Source: an uncultured bacterium (GTDB lineage: Bacteria; Myxococcota_A; Bradymonadia; Bradymonadales; Bradymonadaceae). From it: 64,000 nt of DNA. The notes under the pieces were generated by a model. The model saw only the letters and a list, made by a program, of their open reading frames with translations, ran no database searches and was not told the origin of the DNA. Shown here piece after piece: positions 28,055 to 35,990 of this stretch (positions are counted from its first letter, which is position 1; the number at the start of each line of letters is the position of its first letter). The DNA is taken from assembly GCA_937981985.1 (NCBI GenBank), contig CALJNB010000015.1, positions 1-64,000 of the forward strand, read 5' to 3'. Position numbers and translations under genes: made by a program.

Positions 28055-29815
28055 ATGGTTATGAAATTTAAATTTATATTTTTAGTATGCTGTATTTCAA
28101 TGAGCGCTTGTTTGACCAAACAGGACGTTACTTTTACAGATGATGTTGGTGCCTCTAATGACCTTGGCGGTGGTGTCGATGATACCTATGATACCTTTGA
28201 TAGGGGCTCGGACTTGGGCGACCTAATCCCAGTTGGCCCGAAAATTATTGGTACCTTCCCTGAACCTGACGCGACTTTGGTTCAACGTGATTCTTCGATC
28301 GAGGTAAGTTTCGGCGAAGATATTTTAGCACAAAGCGTTAACGAATTAAGCTTCACCGTTTCGGGTCCCGAAGGAGAAATTCCTGGAAGTGTTACTTTTA
28401 ACGGGTCTTTTAATTCGGCGATATTTACGGCGGAGAAAAAGTTCGATCGGATAACGACCTATACCGCGTCTTTGAGTGACGATATCGTTGGATTAAGCGG
28501 TAATTCACTTGTTCCCTTTAGCTGGTCGTTTAAGACCGCTGATGGTGATTGGGGCGAGGCGGTAATGATTGAATCGCATGTGCGCAATGCAGATAATGTT
28601 GCGCTTTCGGTCGATGCGAAAGGTAATGCGGTGGCTATATGGGAACAAGAAAGAACGGTGGACGCGGCTATCGATTCCTTTAGGGGCAATATTTCTGCAA
28701 ATCGATTTCAGTTTTCAACACAAGAATGGGGTGAGGCCAAGTTTATTGAAAGCGGGGTTTTCAATGCTGAAGATCCCCAGGTCGCGTTGGATTCTAACGG
28801 AAAGGGGATCGCGGTTTGGACACAACGAGAGGGGCCATCGTCGCGTTTGGATATTTGGCGAAATCATTTTGATGGACGTACGTGGGGGAATCCCGAGTTG
28901 GTTGAACATAACAAAACGGGGGATGCGAGTTCTCCAAAGATCGACATAGACGGTCAGGGTAATGCGATTTTGGTCTGGAGTGAATTTTTTGAAGACCCTA
29001 TTGCTTCTACTATCCGTCCAAATATTTGGATGAGCCGATTCAACATAGACCGCGACGAGTGGATTGAACCCGAAAGGATCCAAGGGCAGGAAGCCTATGA
29101 ACCACAGATTGGTTTTGACGATGCAGGCAATGCGATCGCAGTTTGGCTTCAGCGCGATGAAATGGGTCTCCATATTTGGAGCAAAGGTTTCAGCCAAAGT
29201 GCGGGTTGGGGCAATGCTGAGCTTATAGCAATGGATGAAAGTGGGGGGTGCGAGGCCCCTCAAATATCGGTTGGAGCAACCGGCGATGCGGCCGCGATTT
29301 GGCTGCAGCGCGGCCACATTTGGGCGAATTATTTTGATGGTAGGAAATGGATGGGCGCAAAAACTCTTGAAGCTGCCGAGGGGGATATTGCGCAGCCGAC
29401 CCTGGCGGTGGGTCCGGATGGAAATGTGTTTGCGATTTGGCAACAAACTGTAGACGGCAGTCAAAACATTTGGAAGAACCACTTTGATGGTAAAGAATGG
29501 ACAGGCGCACAACTTTTAGAAGCTCCAAAAAATGGGAGTTCACGAGATCCAGACATTGCGTTCGACGAGGCTGGAAATGCGTTGGTCGTATGGGCGAAGA
29601 GTGACAACGTGAGAACCAATATTGTCGCCAAACGTTATGATAATTCCTCTAAAACTTGGGGTGATACGATCGCGATTGAAAAAAATAACTCCAGCAATGC
29701 CATCCTTCCGAAGGTTGCCTTTGATCCGACCGGCCGTGCGACTGTGGTCTGGATTCAAGCCGATGCGGACCCAACCCGTTTTGGGAGTAACGTTTGGTCG
29801 AATCACTTCGATTAG
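28055..29815 (+). CDS. lipoprotein with Ig-like domain and eight-fold propeller-type repeats
   Basis: The 586-residue product has a lipobox (SMSAC, Cys19), an Asp/Gly-rich linker, a bacterial Ig-like domain of the Big_5 kind (about 60-168; GTFPEPDATLVQRDSSIEVSF) and then eight repeats of about 50 residues. Each repeat runs W-G-x-A-x-x-I-E ... D-x-x-G-N-A-x-A-V-W-x-Q ... N-I-W-x-N-x-F-D-G. Such repeats usually build a seven- or eight-bladed beta-propeller that binds ligands or sugars. ATG 28055 or 28061 could be the start. A -10-like TATTAT ends ten bases before ATG 28055 and no Shine-Dalgarno is clear. Confidence 0.75.
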   Translation: MVMKFKFIFLVCCISMSACLTKQDVTFTDDVGASNDLGGGVDDTYDTFDRGSDLGDLIPVGPKIIGTFPEPDATLVQRDSSIEVSFGEDILAQSVNELSFTVSGPEGEIPGSVTFNGSFNSAIFTAEKKFDRITTYTASLSDDIVGLSGNSLVPFSWSFKTADGDWGEAVMIESHVRNADNVALSVDAKGNAVAIWEQERTVDAAIDSFRGNISANRFQFSTQEWGEAKFIESGVFNAEDPQVALDSNGKGIAVWTQREGPSSRLDIWRNHFDGRTWGNPELVEHNKTGDASSPKIDIDGQGNAILVWSEFFEDPIASTIRPNIWMSRFNIDRDEWIEPERIQGQEAYEPQIGFDDAGNAIAVWLQRDEMGLHIWSKGFSQSAGWGNAELIAMDESGGCEAPQISVGATGDAAAIWLQRGHIWANYFDGRKWMGAKTLEAAEGDIAQPTLAVGPDGNVFAIWQQTVDGSQNIWKNHFDGKEWTGAQLLEAPKNGSSRDPDIAFDEAGNALVVWAKSDNVRTNIVAKRYDNSSKTWGDTIAIEKNNSSNAILPKVAFDPTGRATVVWIQADADPTRFGSNVWSNHFD

Positions 29816-29849
29816 TTTTTTCAAGCGTTTTTGAAATACATTTTAATGA

Positions 29850-29855
29850 TATAAT
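29850..29855 (+). promoter_or_regulatory. -10 hexamer TATAAT just upstream of the 29865 lipoprotein
   Basis: An exact TATAAT lies nine bases before the ATG. If used, transcription would begin within a few bases of the start codon, giving a leaderless or nearly leaderless message. No good -35 hexamer sits 16-18 bases upstream, which weakens the call. AGGGA between the hexamer and ATG could instead act as a ribosome-binding site on a longer transcript. Confidence 0.3.
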
Positions 29856-29864
29856 AGGGAATCC

Positions 29865-30392
29865 ATGAACACTCCAAAATCTATACTTATATTGTCTGTG
29901 CTTATGCTTGTGGGGTGTTTAACCGATACCACTCGTGTGTACCGGTCCACCAATAATGGGACTACAAATAATGGATCCAATAACGCGTCTCATACGAGTT
30001 CGACTGCGGCTTCCAATAATAATTCTAATCAAGGTGCAAATAATAGTTCTAATAATACATCGACGGCGACCTCAACCGGAACCACTCAGGGGCCCACGAT
30101 TGTCTGTACCGAGGATAAAGACTGCAATGGGACGACTTGCTTAATCGATGCTGCGGACGCGACGAAAAATATATGCGGTGAATGCAGAACCTCATCAGAG
30201 TGTTCTGGCTTGAACGCGTCAAAATGTGACGCGGATAATCTTTGTATCGCGTGTGTGGAGGATTTGGATTGCGCGCATCTGAAGGGTACCCCTGGATGTG
30301 ATAATGGACAGTGTCATGAATGTACGAAAGAAGAACATTGTGATGGGTATGCGTGTAATCTTGCTGATCATGTTTGCACGGATCAATTTTAG
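29865..30392 (+). CDS. Cys-rich lipoprotein, truncated first copy of a tandem pair
   Basis: The 175-residue product has a lipobox (LMLVGC, Cys18), a Thr/Asn/Ser-rich linker and a compact Cys-rich domain with paired motifs (CTEDKDCNGTTCLID, NASKCDADNLCIACV, CTKEEHCDGYACN). It closely matches the first two-thirds of the lipoprotein at 30569 and likely arose by duplication. It stops at DQF where its sister reads on as DQVLGEG. A single-base loss relative to the sister explains the early stop, and the next bases encode the tail of a different protein (see 30392). Probably exported and lipidated; its function is unknown. Confidence 0.7.
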   Translation: MNTPKSILILSVLMLVGCLTDTTRVYRSTNNGTTNNGSNNASHTSSTAASNNNSNQGANNSSNNTSTATSTGTTQGPTIVCTEDKDCNGTTCLIDAADATKNICGECRTSSECSGLNASKCDADNLCIACVEDLDCAHLKGTPGCDNGQCHECTKEEHCDGYACNLADHVCTDQF

Positions 30393-30463
30393 GTAATGGA
30401 ATTGGGGTCTGGATGTACAAGGATGAAGTGCTGCACAATATTTGGTCAAACCGTTTTGATTAA
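30392..30463 (+). pseudogene. C-terminal remnant of a propeller-repeat lipoprotein
   Basis: In the frame shifted by one base from the end of the preceding lipoprotein, the DNA encodes GNGIGVWMYKDE then LHNIWSNRFD and a stop. This is the terminal repeat of the propeller-type lipoprotein at 28055, which ends SNVWSNHFD and carries GNAIAVWLQRDE repeats. Only about 23 residues survive. It marks a second, now deleted copy of that gene between the two Cys-rich paralogues. Confidence 0.6.
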
Positions 30464-30568
30464 CACGATGTCGCCATGGTCGTAGCTTTCAATTTTAGTT
30501 TAGGTTGAATATTATTTAGGTCCTTGATAATTGCTGACTCCGAATTTGATCCATCCTTAGGAGGAAAT

Positions 30569-31477
30569 ATGAAAAATCTAAAGTCGATGTTTATTGTACT
30601 TGTCCTTATTTTAGCAGGGTGTTTGACCGACACCACTCGTGTTAATCGTGCCACAAATAATTCAACAACGACTACTGGATCAAATAACGCATCAAATAAT
30701 AATTCTAATAATGGATCAACTGCGCTGACTACTTCGGGAAGTACCCAGGTGCCAACGATTGTCTGCAAGGGCGATGGGGATTGTAATGGATCAACCTGCT
30801 TGATGGATTTGACCGATGCGACAAGAAATCGATGTGGTGAATGTCTTACTTCAGCGCAATGTCCAATGCTTAACGCCTCAAAATGCGACGCCGATAATCT
30901 TTGTGTTTCGTGTGGTGGTGATTCAGATTGTGCTCATCTTACGGATACACCGGGTTGTGATGCCGGGATTTGTCGAGAATGTACAAAAGATGATCACTGC
31001 GATGGGACCGCGTGTGATCTTTCTACCAATACGTGTTCTGACCAGGTTTTGGGAGAAGGGGATCAATGCGAACCTTGCCTTTCTGATGCCGTATGTAAAC
31101 CTGGATCACATTGTATTGTTTTGAGTTATAAGGGGCAGAGAAACGGTCAATTTTGTCTCATCGAGAAAAAGAGCGCACCTAATGAAAGATGCCCGAGTCG
31201 GGAGTTCAGCCAATCGATAAGTCGAGTGAGTGTGAGCGGTCATCCGGCTTCGGTACACTGTGGAATTAACGAGTCGATTACGACCTGCAGCGCAATTCGA
31301 TCAACCGGCAATCGAGAATGCTATACTCAAGACAACATCTATCTTTGCATCGCTGACGAAGAGGGAGGTCGATGTCATAAAAGTACTATTAATCCTTGGA
31401 CATGTTCTTTTGCTTGCGATAGCGAACACCAATGTTGGAGCGGATACAAATGTCTGGATGGTGTTTGTGGTTTATAA
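30569..31477 (+). CDS. Cys-rich lipoprotein, full-length second copy
   Basis: The start is the ATG at 30569 with an ideal ribosome-binding site (TTAGGAGGAAAT); an upstream in-frame ATG would disrupt the signal. The 302-residue product has a lipobox (LILAGC), a Thr/Asn/Ser linker and about 26 cysteines. The first half repeats the Cys-rich domain of its neighbour (CKGDGDCNGSTCLMD, NASKCDADNLCVSCG). The second half, missing in the neighbour, has further pairs (CEPCLSDAVCKPGSHC, CWSGYKCLDGVCG) like disulfide-rich myxobacterial surface proteins. I expect a rigid, oxidised outer-surface domain; ligand unknown. Confidence 0.75.
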   Translation: MKNLKSMFIVLVLILAGCLTDTTRVNRATNNSTTTTGSNNASNNNSNNGSTALTTSGSTQVPTIVCKGDGDCNGSTCLMDLTDATRNRCGECLTSAQCPMLNASKCDADNLCVSCGGDSDCAHLTDTPGCDAGICRECTKDDHCDGTACDLSTNTCSDQVLGEGDQCEPCLSDAVCKPGSHCIVLSYKGQRNGQFCLIEKKSAPNERCPSREFSQSISRVSVSGHPASVHCGINESITTCSAIRSTGNRECYTQDNIYLCIADEEGGRCHKSTINPWTCSFACDSEHQCWSGYKCLDGVCGL

Positions 31478-31552
31478 ACTAATAGATTTGAATCGCGTTT
31501 CATTTCGTGTTAACCATCCCGCGTTTACTAACACTCAATGTGAGATTATTTC

Positions 31553-32581
31553 ATGAATAAGCGTATTTTATCAGTTCTTTTTATTGGTTTACTTTCTCTT
31601 GGATGTGGCGAAGACGATCCAACAAAAGATAATAATGGATCAGACAATAACACTAAAACGACAAATAATGATGGGAAGACAACGAATAATGATAAGTCTA
31701 CCAACAATAAAATGACCGTTGCGAATAACGACAAGAAAACCAACAACGGAACCGCAACGAATAATAAAACTACCACTCCTGTTCAAGAATGTGGTGTTAC
31801 GATTGATTATTACGGACAGATCGCAAGTACCAATGGTATTGGCGGCGGCGTCCCAGCGGAAGAAGCACTGACAGATGATGCCGGTTTGGATGAACTTTAT
31901 AATTTTCTCAACGCCCCTGATTTATCGAAAGCAACCGTAACCGATACACTTCAAGATGCGAATGACGCAACCTCGATAGTCGGTAATACCTATACCTTTA
32001 ACGAGCCAATTCAGATTACTCAGGCTGTCGTGATTGCGGGGTGGAACGCCCAGAACAGAGTCTTTTGGTTAGAGGATCAGAAACACGCGATTCCTGTAAG
32101 ACTCCCAGACAAGCATACTCAATTTACCGTCCAACTTAAGGTCGGCGATGCTGTCACTTTTAAAGTCAATCAATTAGCAACGTTTAATGGTACGCCACAG
32201 ATCGCTGAGGTTAGTGAGCTCACCGTAGATTCGAGCGGGAATAAGATTTCTGTAGTTGAAAGAACGGGTATGGAGTTATCAGAAGCGGATTTATATAAGA
32301 CGGTTCGCGTTCAAGGTATCATCGAAGAAGGTACCGGCCCATGTGGTGGTAGTTATGTTTGTTTCAATATGAAGCATGGAGACAAAACGGTAGTATACCG
32401 GTCACAATCAACGTTTGATGAAATAGGCGATTGCATTACATTCACTGGACCGCTTGGACTGTTTCCAGGTCAATACAAGCGGGGCGAAGACGGGAATTTG
32501 GAAGTGCAAGCGTTTGATTTAGCAGACCTTCAATTAAGCGGTGACAATTTTGATTGGGCTCGTGGCCCTTTCAAAGACTAA
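31553..32581 (+). CDS. lipoprotein with Asn-rich tether and OB-fold-like domain
   Basis: The 342-residue product has a lipobox (LLSLGC, Cys18) and a long low-complexity tether of Asn, Thr, Lys and Asp (TKTTNNDGKTTNND and similar). The folded part contains an OB-fold-like segment (about 150-250): ITQAVVIAGWNAQNRVFWLED, then VGDAVTFKVNQLATFNGTPQI, as in the OB domains of secreted nucleases of the YhcR/ExeM kind. A second beta-rich unit with a Cys pair follows. A terminator comes 24 bases after the stop. It lies just before the phosphodiesterase-like cluster, sharing its OB-fold theme, but is transcribed separately. Confidence 0.65.
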   Translation: MNKRILSVLFIGLLSLGCGEDDPTKDNNGSDNNTKTTNNDGKTTNNDKSTNNKMTVANNDKKTNNGTATNNKTTTPVQECGVTIDYYGQIASTNGIGGGVPAEEALTDDAGLDELYNFLNAPDLSKATVTDTLQDANDATSIVGNTYTFNEPIQITQAVVIAGWNAQNRVFWLEDQKHAIPVRLPDKHTQFTVQLKVGDAVTFKVNQLATFNGTPQIAEVSELTVDSSGNKISVVERTGMELSEADLYKTVRVQGIIEEGTGPCGGSYVCFNMKHGDKTVVYRSQSTFDEIGDCITFTGPLGLFPGQYKRGEDGNLEVQAFDLADLQLSGDNFDWARGPFKD

Positions 32582-32604
32582 CTCGAAAAATACAAAACAT
32601 GTTA

Positions 32605-32630
32605 TACCGGCAAATACGCCGGTATTTTTT
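32605..32630 (+). terminator. Rho-independent terminator after the 31553 gene
   Basis: A seven-base-pair stem TACCGGC/GCCGGTA with loop AAATAC is followed by TTTTTT. It lies 24 bases after the stop codon and separates the OB-fold lipoprotein from the following cluster. Confidence 0.85.
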
Positions 32631-32777
32631 GGCTGTTTTTTTATTAAAAATTTTGAATTTGATCGCTTTTTAGACTTTGATTTCGATCGAATATCTATCC
32701 GATTCACACGTCCTTACCAGCTAACGCGCAACAACAGGGCGCTTTTGAGGATTTTTTCAAAAAAAATACAGATCTAC

Positions 32778-32806
32778 TTACATTCCGACACTTCTTTGTC
32801 TATACC
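32778..32806 (+). promoter_or_regulatory. promoter of the 32815-40418 cluster, probably leaderless
   Basis: TTACAT and TATACC are spaced by 17 bases. The -10 hexamer ends eight bases before the ATG at 32815, so the start point would fall on or next to the start codon. The stretch before the ATG (CTTTGTCTATACCCTCCGACC) has no Shine-Dalgarno-like purine run, which supports a leaderless message. Confidence 0.45.
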
Positions 32807-32814
32807 CTCCGACC

Positions 32815-33729
32815 ATGAAAGATATATGCCTTCTCATGATACTCGCGTTCACTTTCTCCTGCGGCGAAGCCGAATTAGGACTGGACAAAACCCAAGTCAT
32901 TGACCGCTTCGGTTCCGTAGACACCGTGCCTGTTGTCGAGGAAGTCGACTACACTGATAAGGCTTACACCTTTACCGGTCCCGACTCGATAGCCTCTCTA
33001 TATCCCTTCTTTACCGACGATTTTGTTTGGTACGGATTTGATAAAGACGCCCAATATCCTATCACAAGTACCGGCGGTGCCTGTGATAATCGAGGGAATG
33101 AAGTCACGACTTTGGCAGAACTTCCTAAAACGATCGAAGGTATTGTGACCTTGCATCCGCGCTACTTTCAGAAAGTGAGTTTTTGCGGACAGGACGAACG
33201 TTTTTACGGTAGCTACTTCATACAAGATTCGACACGCGGCATTTTAGTTCTTAAGGACTCTCGAGTTTCCGATTTCACCTACGGAGACAAAGTGAAACTT
33301 CGTGTGCGTGGACTTGTGAAGTTTTTTGATACGTACGCGGTCATCGTCTCTGACAACGAAGAAGTATTAGAACGTAAAAACCCGGTTTACTTTAAAGAAA
33401 TCCCGTTTCGCGATTTAACCGATGCCGATATCGGCGAGAATCTTCGTTTGACCGGACGGGTGGCAGGTCTGCCAACCAATACTAACTTCAATGAACTTTG
33501 TTTGGTCGCCCAGGATGCAGCCGATGATTCGGCCTGCGACTATTGTGATAGCGGTGAGGGCGCTTGCCCCGGGCGAGTTTTGGTTTCATTGGATCGAGAA
33601 ATTGGTCAGCGTCAAACAGACTTCTTCAAGATCGGCGATGTGATGCAAATCACAGGGCCTTCAGTAAATAGTTTCGGAAACAAACTTCTAGTGGCACGTA
33701 TGGGCCAAATAAAAATTATAAAAGAGTAA
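32815..33729 (+). CDS. secreted (lipo)protein with two OB-fold-like domains
   Basis: First gene of the packed cluster. The 304-residue product has a short hydrophobic leader ending FTFSC (Cys16, weak lipobox). Two beta-rich OB-like units follow: about 100-190 (IEGIVTLHPRYFQKVSF, FIQDSTRGILVL, YGDKVKLRVRGLVKFFDTYAV) and about 200-302 (NLRLTGRVAGLPTN, FKIGDVMQITGPSVNSFGNK). A Cys cluster (CDYCDSGEGAC) sits in the second. Such OB domains sit beside nuclease domains in extracellular nucleases, so single-stranded nucleic acid is a plausible ligand (inference). The next gene begins four bases after the stop. Confidence 0.65.
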   Translation: MKDICLLMILAFTFSCGEAELGLDKTQVIDRFGSVDTVPVVEEVDYTDKAYTFTGPDSIASLYPFFTDDFVWYGFDKDAQYPITSTGGACDNRGNEVTTLAELPKTIEGIVTLHPRYFQKVSFCGQDERFYGSYFIQDSTRGILVLKDSRVSDFTYGDKVKLRVRGLVKFFDTYAVIVSDNEEVLERKNPVYFKEIPFRDLTDADIGENLRLTGRVAGLPTNTNFNELCLVAQDAADDSACDYCDSGEGACPGRVLVSLDREIGQRQTDFFKIGDVMQITGPSVNSFGNKLLVARMGQIKIIKE

Positions 33730-33733
33730 TATA

Positions 33734-35989
33734 ATGCAAATTTTGAAAAATCCCCTAATTTATTTTTGTGCCGCAATCATCATGTGTTTGTCTAATCTTG
33801 CGAATGCGCAAGAGATGAAATGTATGGCGATGCCGGTATGTCCATCCGGAACCACTACCGTCACAAGCTGTGAAGGAAAAAACAATTGTAAGCCCAATAC
33901 GATGTGTGGGACGACTATTTACTGTGAAGCTAGTAAGGATGCTGCGACTTCAGCGTGTGAAGGAATTGCAACATGTAGTAGCGGGACAACCAAAGTCGAA
34001 AGCTGTGAAGGCAAAACCAATTGTACCGAAACCAAGTTATGCGGAACGGTTGCCTATTGCCAAGTGAACGCGCCAGGTACGCCCGCGGTAAAAGTTAAGC
34101 CTTCAGTGAGTCCGGAAACAAAGCCGGGTCACGGTCATAAAAGCCACAAAGCGCCGAAAGGACATGAAGGGCACCAAAACGGACACGAGCACGATGGGCA
34201 TGGCTGTCACGAAGGTTACGAATGCACTACCGATAAGTGCCGTCGACACGCTGAGCACGCTGGAGATGAAAAATCTCATCGCGATGGAAAATGCAAAAAA
34301 GACGGCAAGTGTAAAAAAGGTGATAAATGCAAAAAAGATGGCAAGTGTAAAAAAGGCGACAAGTGCAAAAAAGACGGCAAGTGTAAAAAAGGCGACAAGT
34401 GCAAAAAAGGCGATAAGTGCAAGAAAGGCGGTAAGTGCGATAAGGGCCGCAAAGGTCACAAAAAGCATTATGGCCATCATTCTGATAAGCACGTTATGGG
34501 AGCTGCAGAAACGCCTAGATTTCAATGGAACGTTTATCTTAAAAACGAAATTTATACCGCCAACAACCGCGATTTTGTAGAAGTAAACAACGATACCTTC
34601 ATCGATACTTTTGATACTGATGATCGTTTCACAATCGGAAAGAGTTCCATTTCTTTGGACGCAACCTATCATATCAGTGACGATCTTAAGTTGAATGTCC
34701 AGCCTACCTATAGAGAAGTGTGGGGTGGTTCTGGATCAGGGGTGTTCCTTCGTAAGATGAATGTAGATTGGACAGCGTTCGAAAATGATAGCGTTAGGCT
34801 ATCAACAAAAATTGGTCCTCAGCCTTTTTCAATTGGCGGCGCGGATAAAGATTTTTTCTTCTCCGATCTTGCAACCGGTGCAACGCTTACCGCTGACATG
34901 GGTAAGTTTGGACGCCTACGTGTTTTAGCTTTAGATATCTCCGCATTGGCTGATCCTAGAAAATCATCTTATTCTTCTTTCAAGACCGTAAGCGATAGCC
35001 GCGGTGGTGGTACCGCGAAGAATTTTGATGGCGATACTTTTACTTACAGAACAGGCGCGGTTTATGAACTTACCGAACTTGTAAAGGGACTTGAGGTTCG
35101 TGCTTTTGGCTTCTTCGCCGACATCGGAACAGGCAACGCGCCCCATAGTGGTTCTGACCGTTCTTTCCACGGTTCACACGCTAACTTTTCCGATAACGAT
35201 TTTAACTGGATCGCAGGTGTGCGTGCCGGATACCATTTGGAAGGCGAAAAACTCAAACTTCACGTTTTCGGCGAGTTCGCACGGTCGGGTGGTATAGATC
35301 GCCAAGCGATTCAGATTGGTGTTCGTGATGTGAGTGCAACCGGTAATGCTTTTGGTGGCGGTGTTAAAACCAAACTTGATTTGGGTTTCGTAAAACCACG
35401 CGTTAACGCACGTTTCTTTTTGGCCGATGGTGCAAGTCACACAAGTGCTGAGGGGCTGGCCTTTAATTATGGATTCGTCGGATTTAACGGTGACCAAATT
35501 GGTGGACATACCGTTGGGAAAGGATCGGGTTGGCGACCTTCAGCAGTCCTAAGCAGCGAAGGCTTGACTTATAACCCTAATGATTTTGACCGTCAGTCTG
35601 GAACGATGATGGTTAATGCCTCAATCGGCGCAACCGTCATGGAACGTATCACGGTTGATGCAGGATTTTGGTTCTATAAAGATACGAGCTCTACTGGACT
35701 TAGCGATTTTGATAATCTGTCAAAAATCGCAGAAGAACTTCCTTTTGGTTATACCGAAGCCGATCTTGAAGGTCAGGAACGTTTCGGGAAAGTTCTCGGA
35801 ATGGAGTTAGAAGGTAAACTGGGTTACATCGCTAAAGAAGACGTACTTAATATCTTCGTTGGCGGCGGTATCTTCTTGCCAGGTGAGTTCTACAAAATCA
35901 AGCTCGATAGAACTTCAGGAAACGCGCTTGGTTCTGAAAATCCTGTTTCTTTCTGGGCTTTAAGCGGCGGCGCGACACTTAAGTTTTAA
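33734..35989 (+). CDS. outer-membrane barrel with Cys/His/Lys-rich surface repeats
   Basis: The 751-residue product has a signal peptide (to ANA-Q, about 25), two Cys-rich units of about 37 residues (each with SGTT.V.SCEGK.NC motifs), a His-rich stretch (HGHKSHKAPKGHEGHQNGHE), nine Lys/Cys hexapeptides (184-237), then from about 255 a large region of amphipathic beta-strands ending GGATLKF, with the terminal Phe of outer-membrane barrels. Strand density suggests a porin of about 16-18 strands. The charged repeat arm should stand on the periplasmic or outer face; it could bind polyanions such as DNA, or metal through Cys/His. It lies in the HKD/lamin-tail cluster. Confidence 0.75.
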   Translation: MQILKNPLIYFCAAIIMCLSNLANAQEMKCMAMPVCPSGTTTVTSCEGKNNCKPNTMCGTTIYCEASKDAATSACEGIATCSSGTTKVESCEGKTNCTETKLCGTVAYCQVNAPGTPAVKVKPSVSPETKPGHGHKSHKAPKGHEGHQNGHEHDGHGCHEGYECTTDKCRRHAEHAGDEKSHRDGKCKKDGKCKKGDKCKKDGKCKKGDKCKKDGKCKKGDKCKKGDKCKKGGKCDKGRKGHKKHYGHHSDKHVMGAAETPRFQWNVYLKNEIYTANNRDFVEVNNDTFIDTFDTDDRFTIGKSSISLDATYHISDDLKLNVQPTYREVWGGSGSGVFLRKMNVDWTAFENDSVRLSTKIGPQPFSIGGADKDFFFSDLATGATLTADMGKFGRLRVLALDISALADPRKSSYSSFKTVSDSRGGGTAKNFDGDTFTYRTGAVYELTELVKGLEVRAFGFFADIGTGNAPHSGSDRSFHGSHANFSDNDFNWIAGVRAGYHLEGEKLKLHVFGEFARSGGIDRQAIQIGVRDVSATGNAFGGGVKTKLDLGFVKPRVNARFFLADGASHTSAEGLAFNYGFVGFNGDQIGGHTVGKGSGWRPSAVLSSEGLTYNPNDFDRQSGTMMVNASIGATVMERITVDAGFWFYKDTSSTGLSDFDNLSKIAEELPFGYTEADLEGQERFGKVLGMELEGKLGYIAKEDVLNIFVGGGIFLPGEFYKIKLDRTSGNALGSENPVSFWALSGGATLKF
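34283..34444 (+). repeat. nine 18-base tandem repeats encoding (D/G)(G/D)KCKK
   Basis: Nine consecutive 18-base units encode hexapeptides DGKCKK or GDKCKK, largely alternating, the last being GGKCDK. Units differ mainly at third codon positions, with gac/gat, ggc/ggt and tgc/tgt exchanges, which shows older expansion followed by drift under protein-level selection. The result is a 54-residue arm with 9 Cys and about 26 Lys. Copy number may vary between strains. Confidence 0.9.
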
Positions 35990-35990
35990 T

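Noticed and set aside
28715..29512. 265-codon minus-strand frame inside the propeller-type lipoprotein gene
   Set aside because: Antisense shadow of a strongly supported plus-strand gene with clear repeats and lipobox; no ribosome-binding site or domain.
34103..34672. Long open frame on the minus strand opposite the Lys/Cys repeat arm
   Set aside because: It is the complement of the 18-base repeat array, giving a Phe/Ala/Leu repeat pseudo-protein; codon logic and context support only the plus-strand gene.
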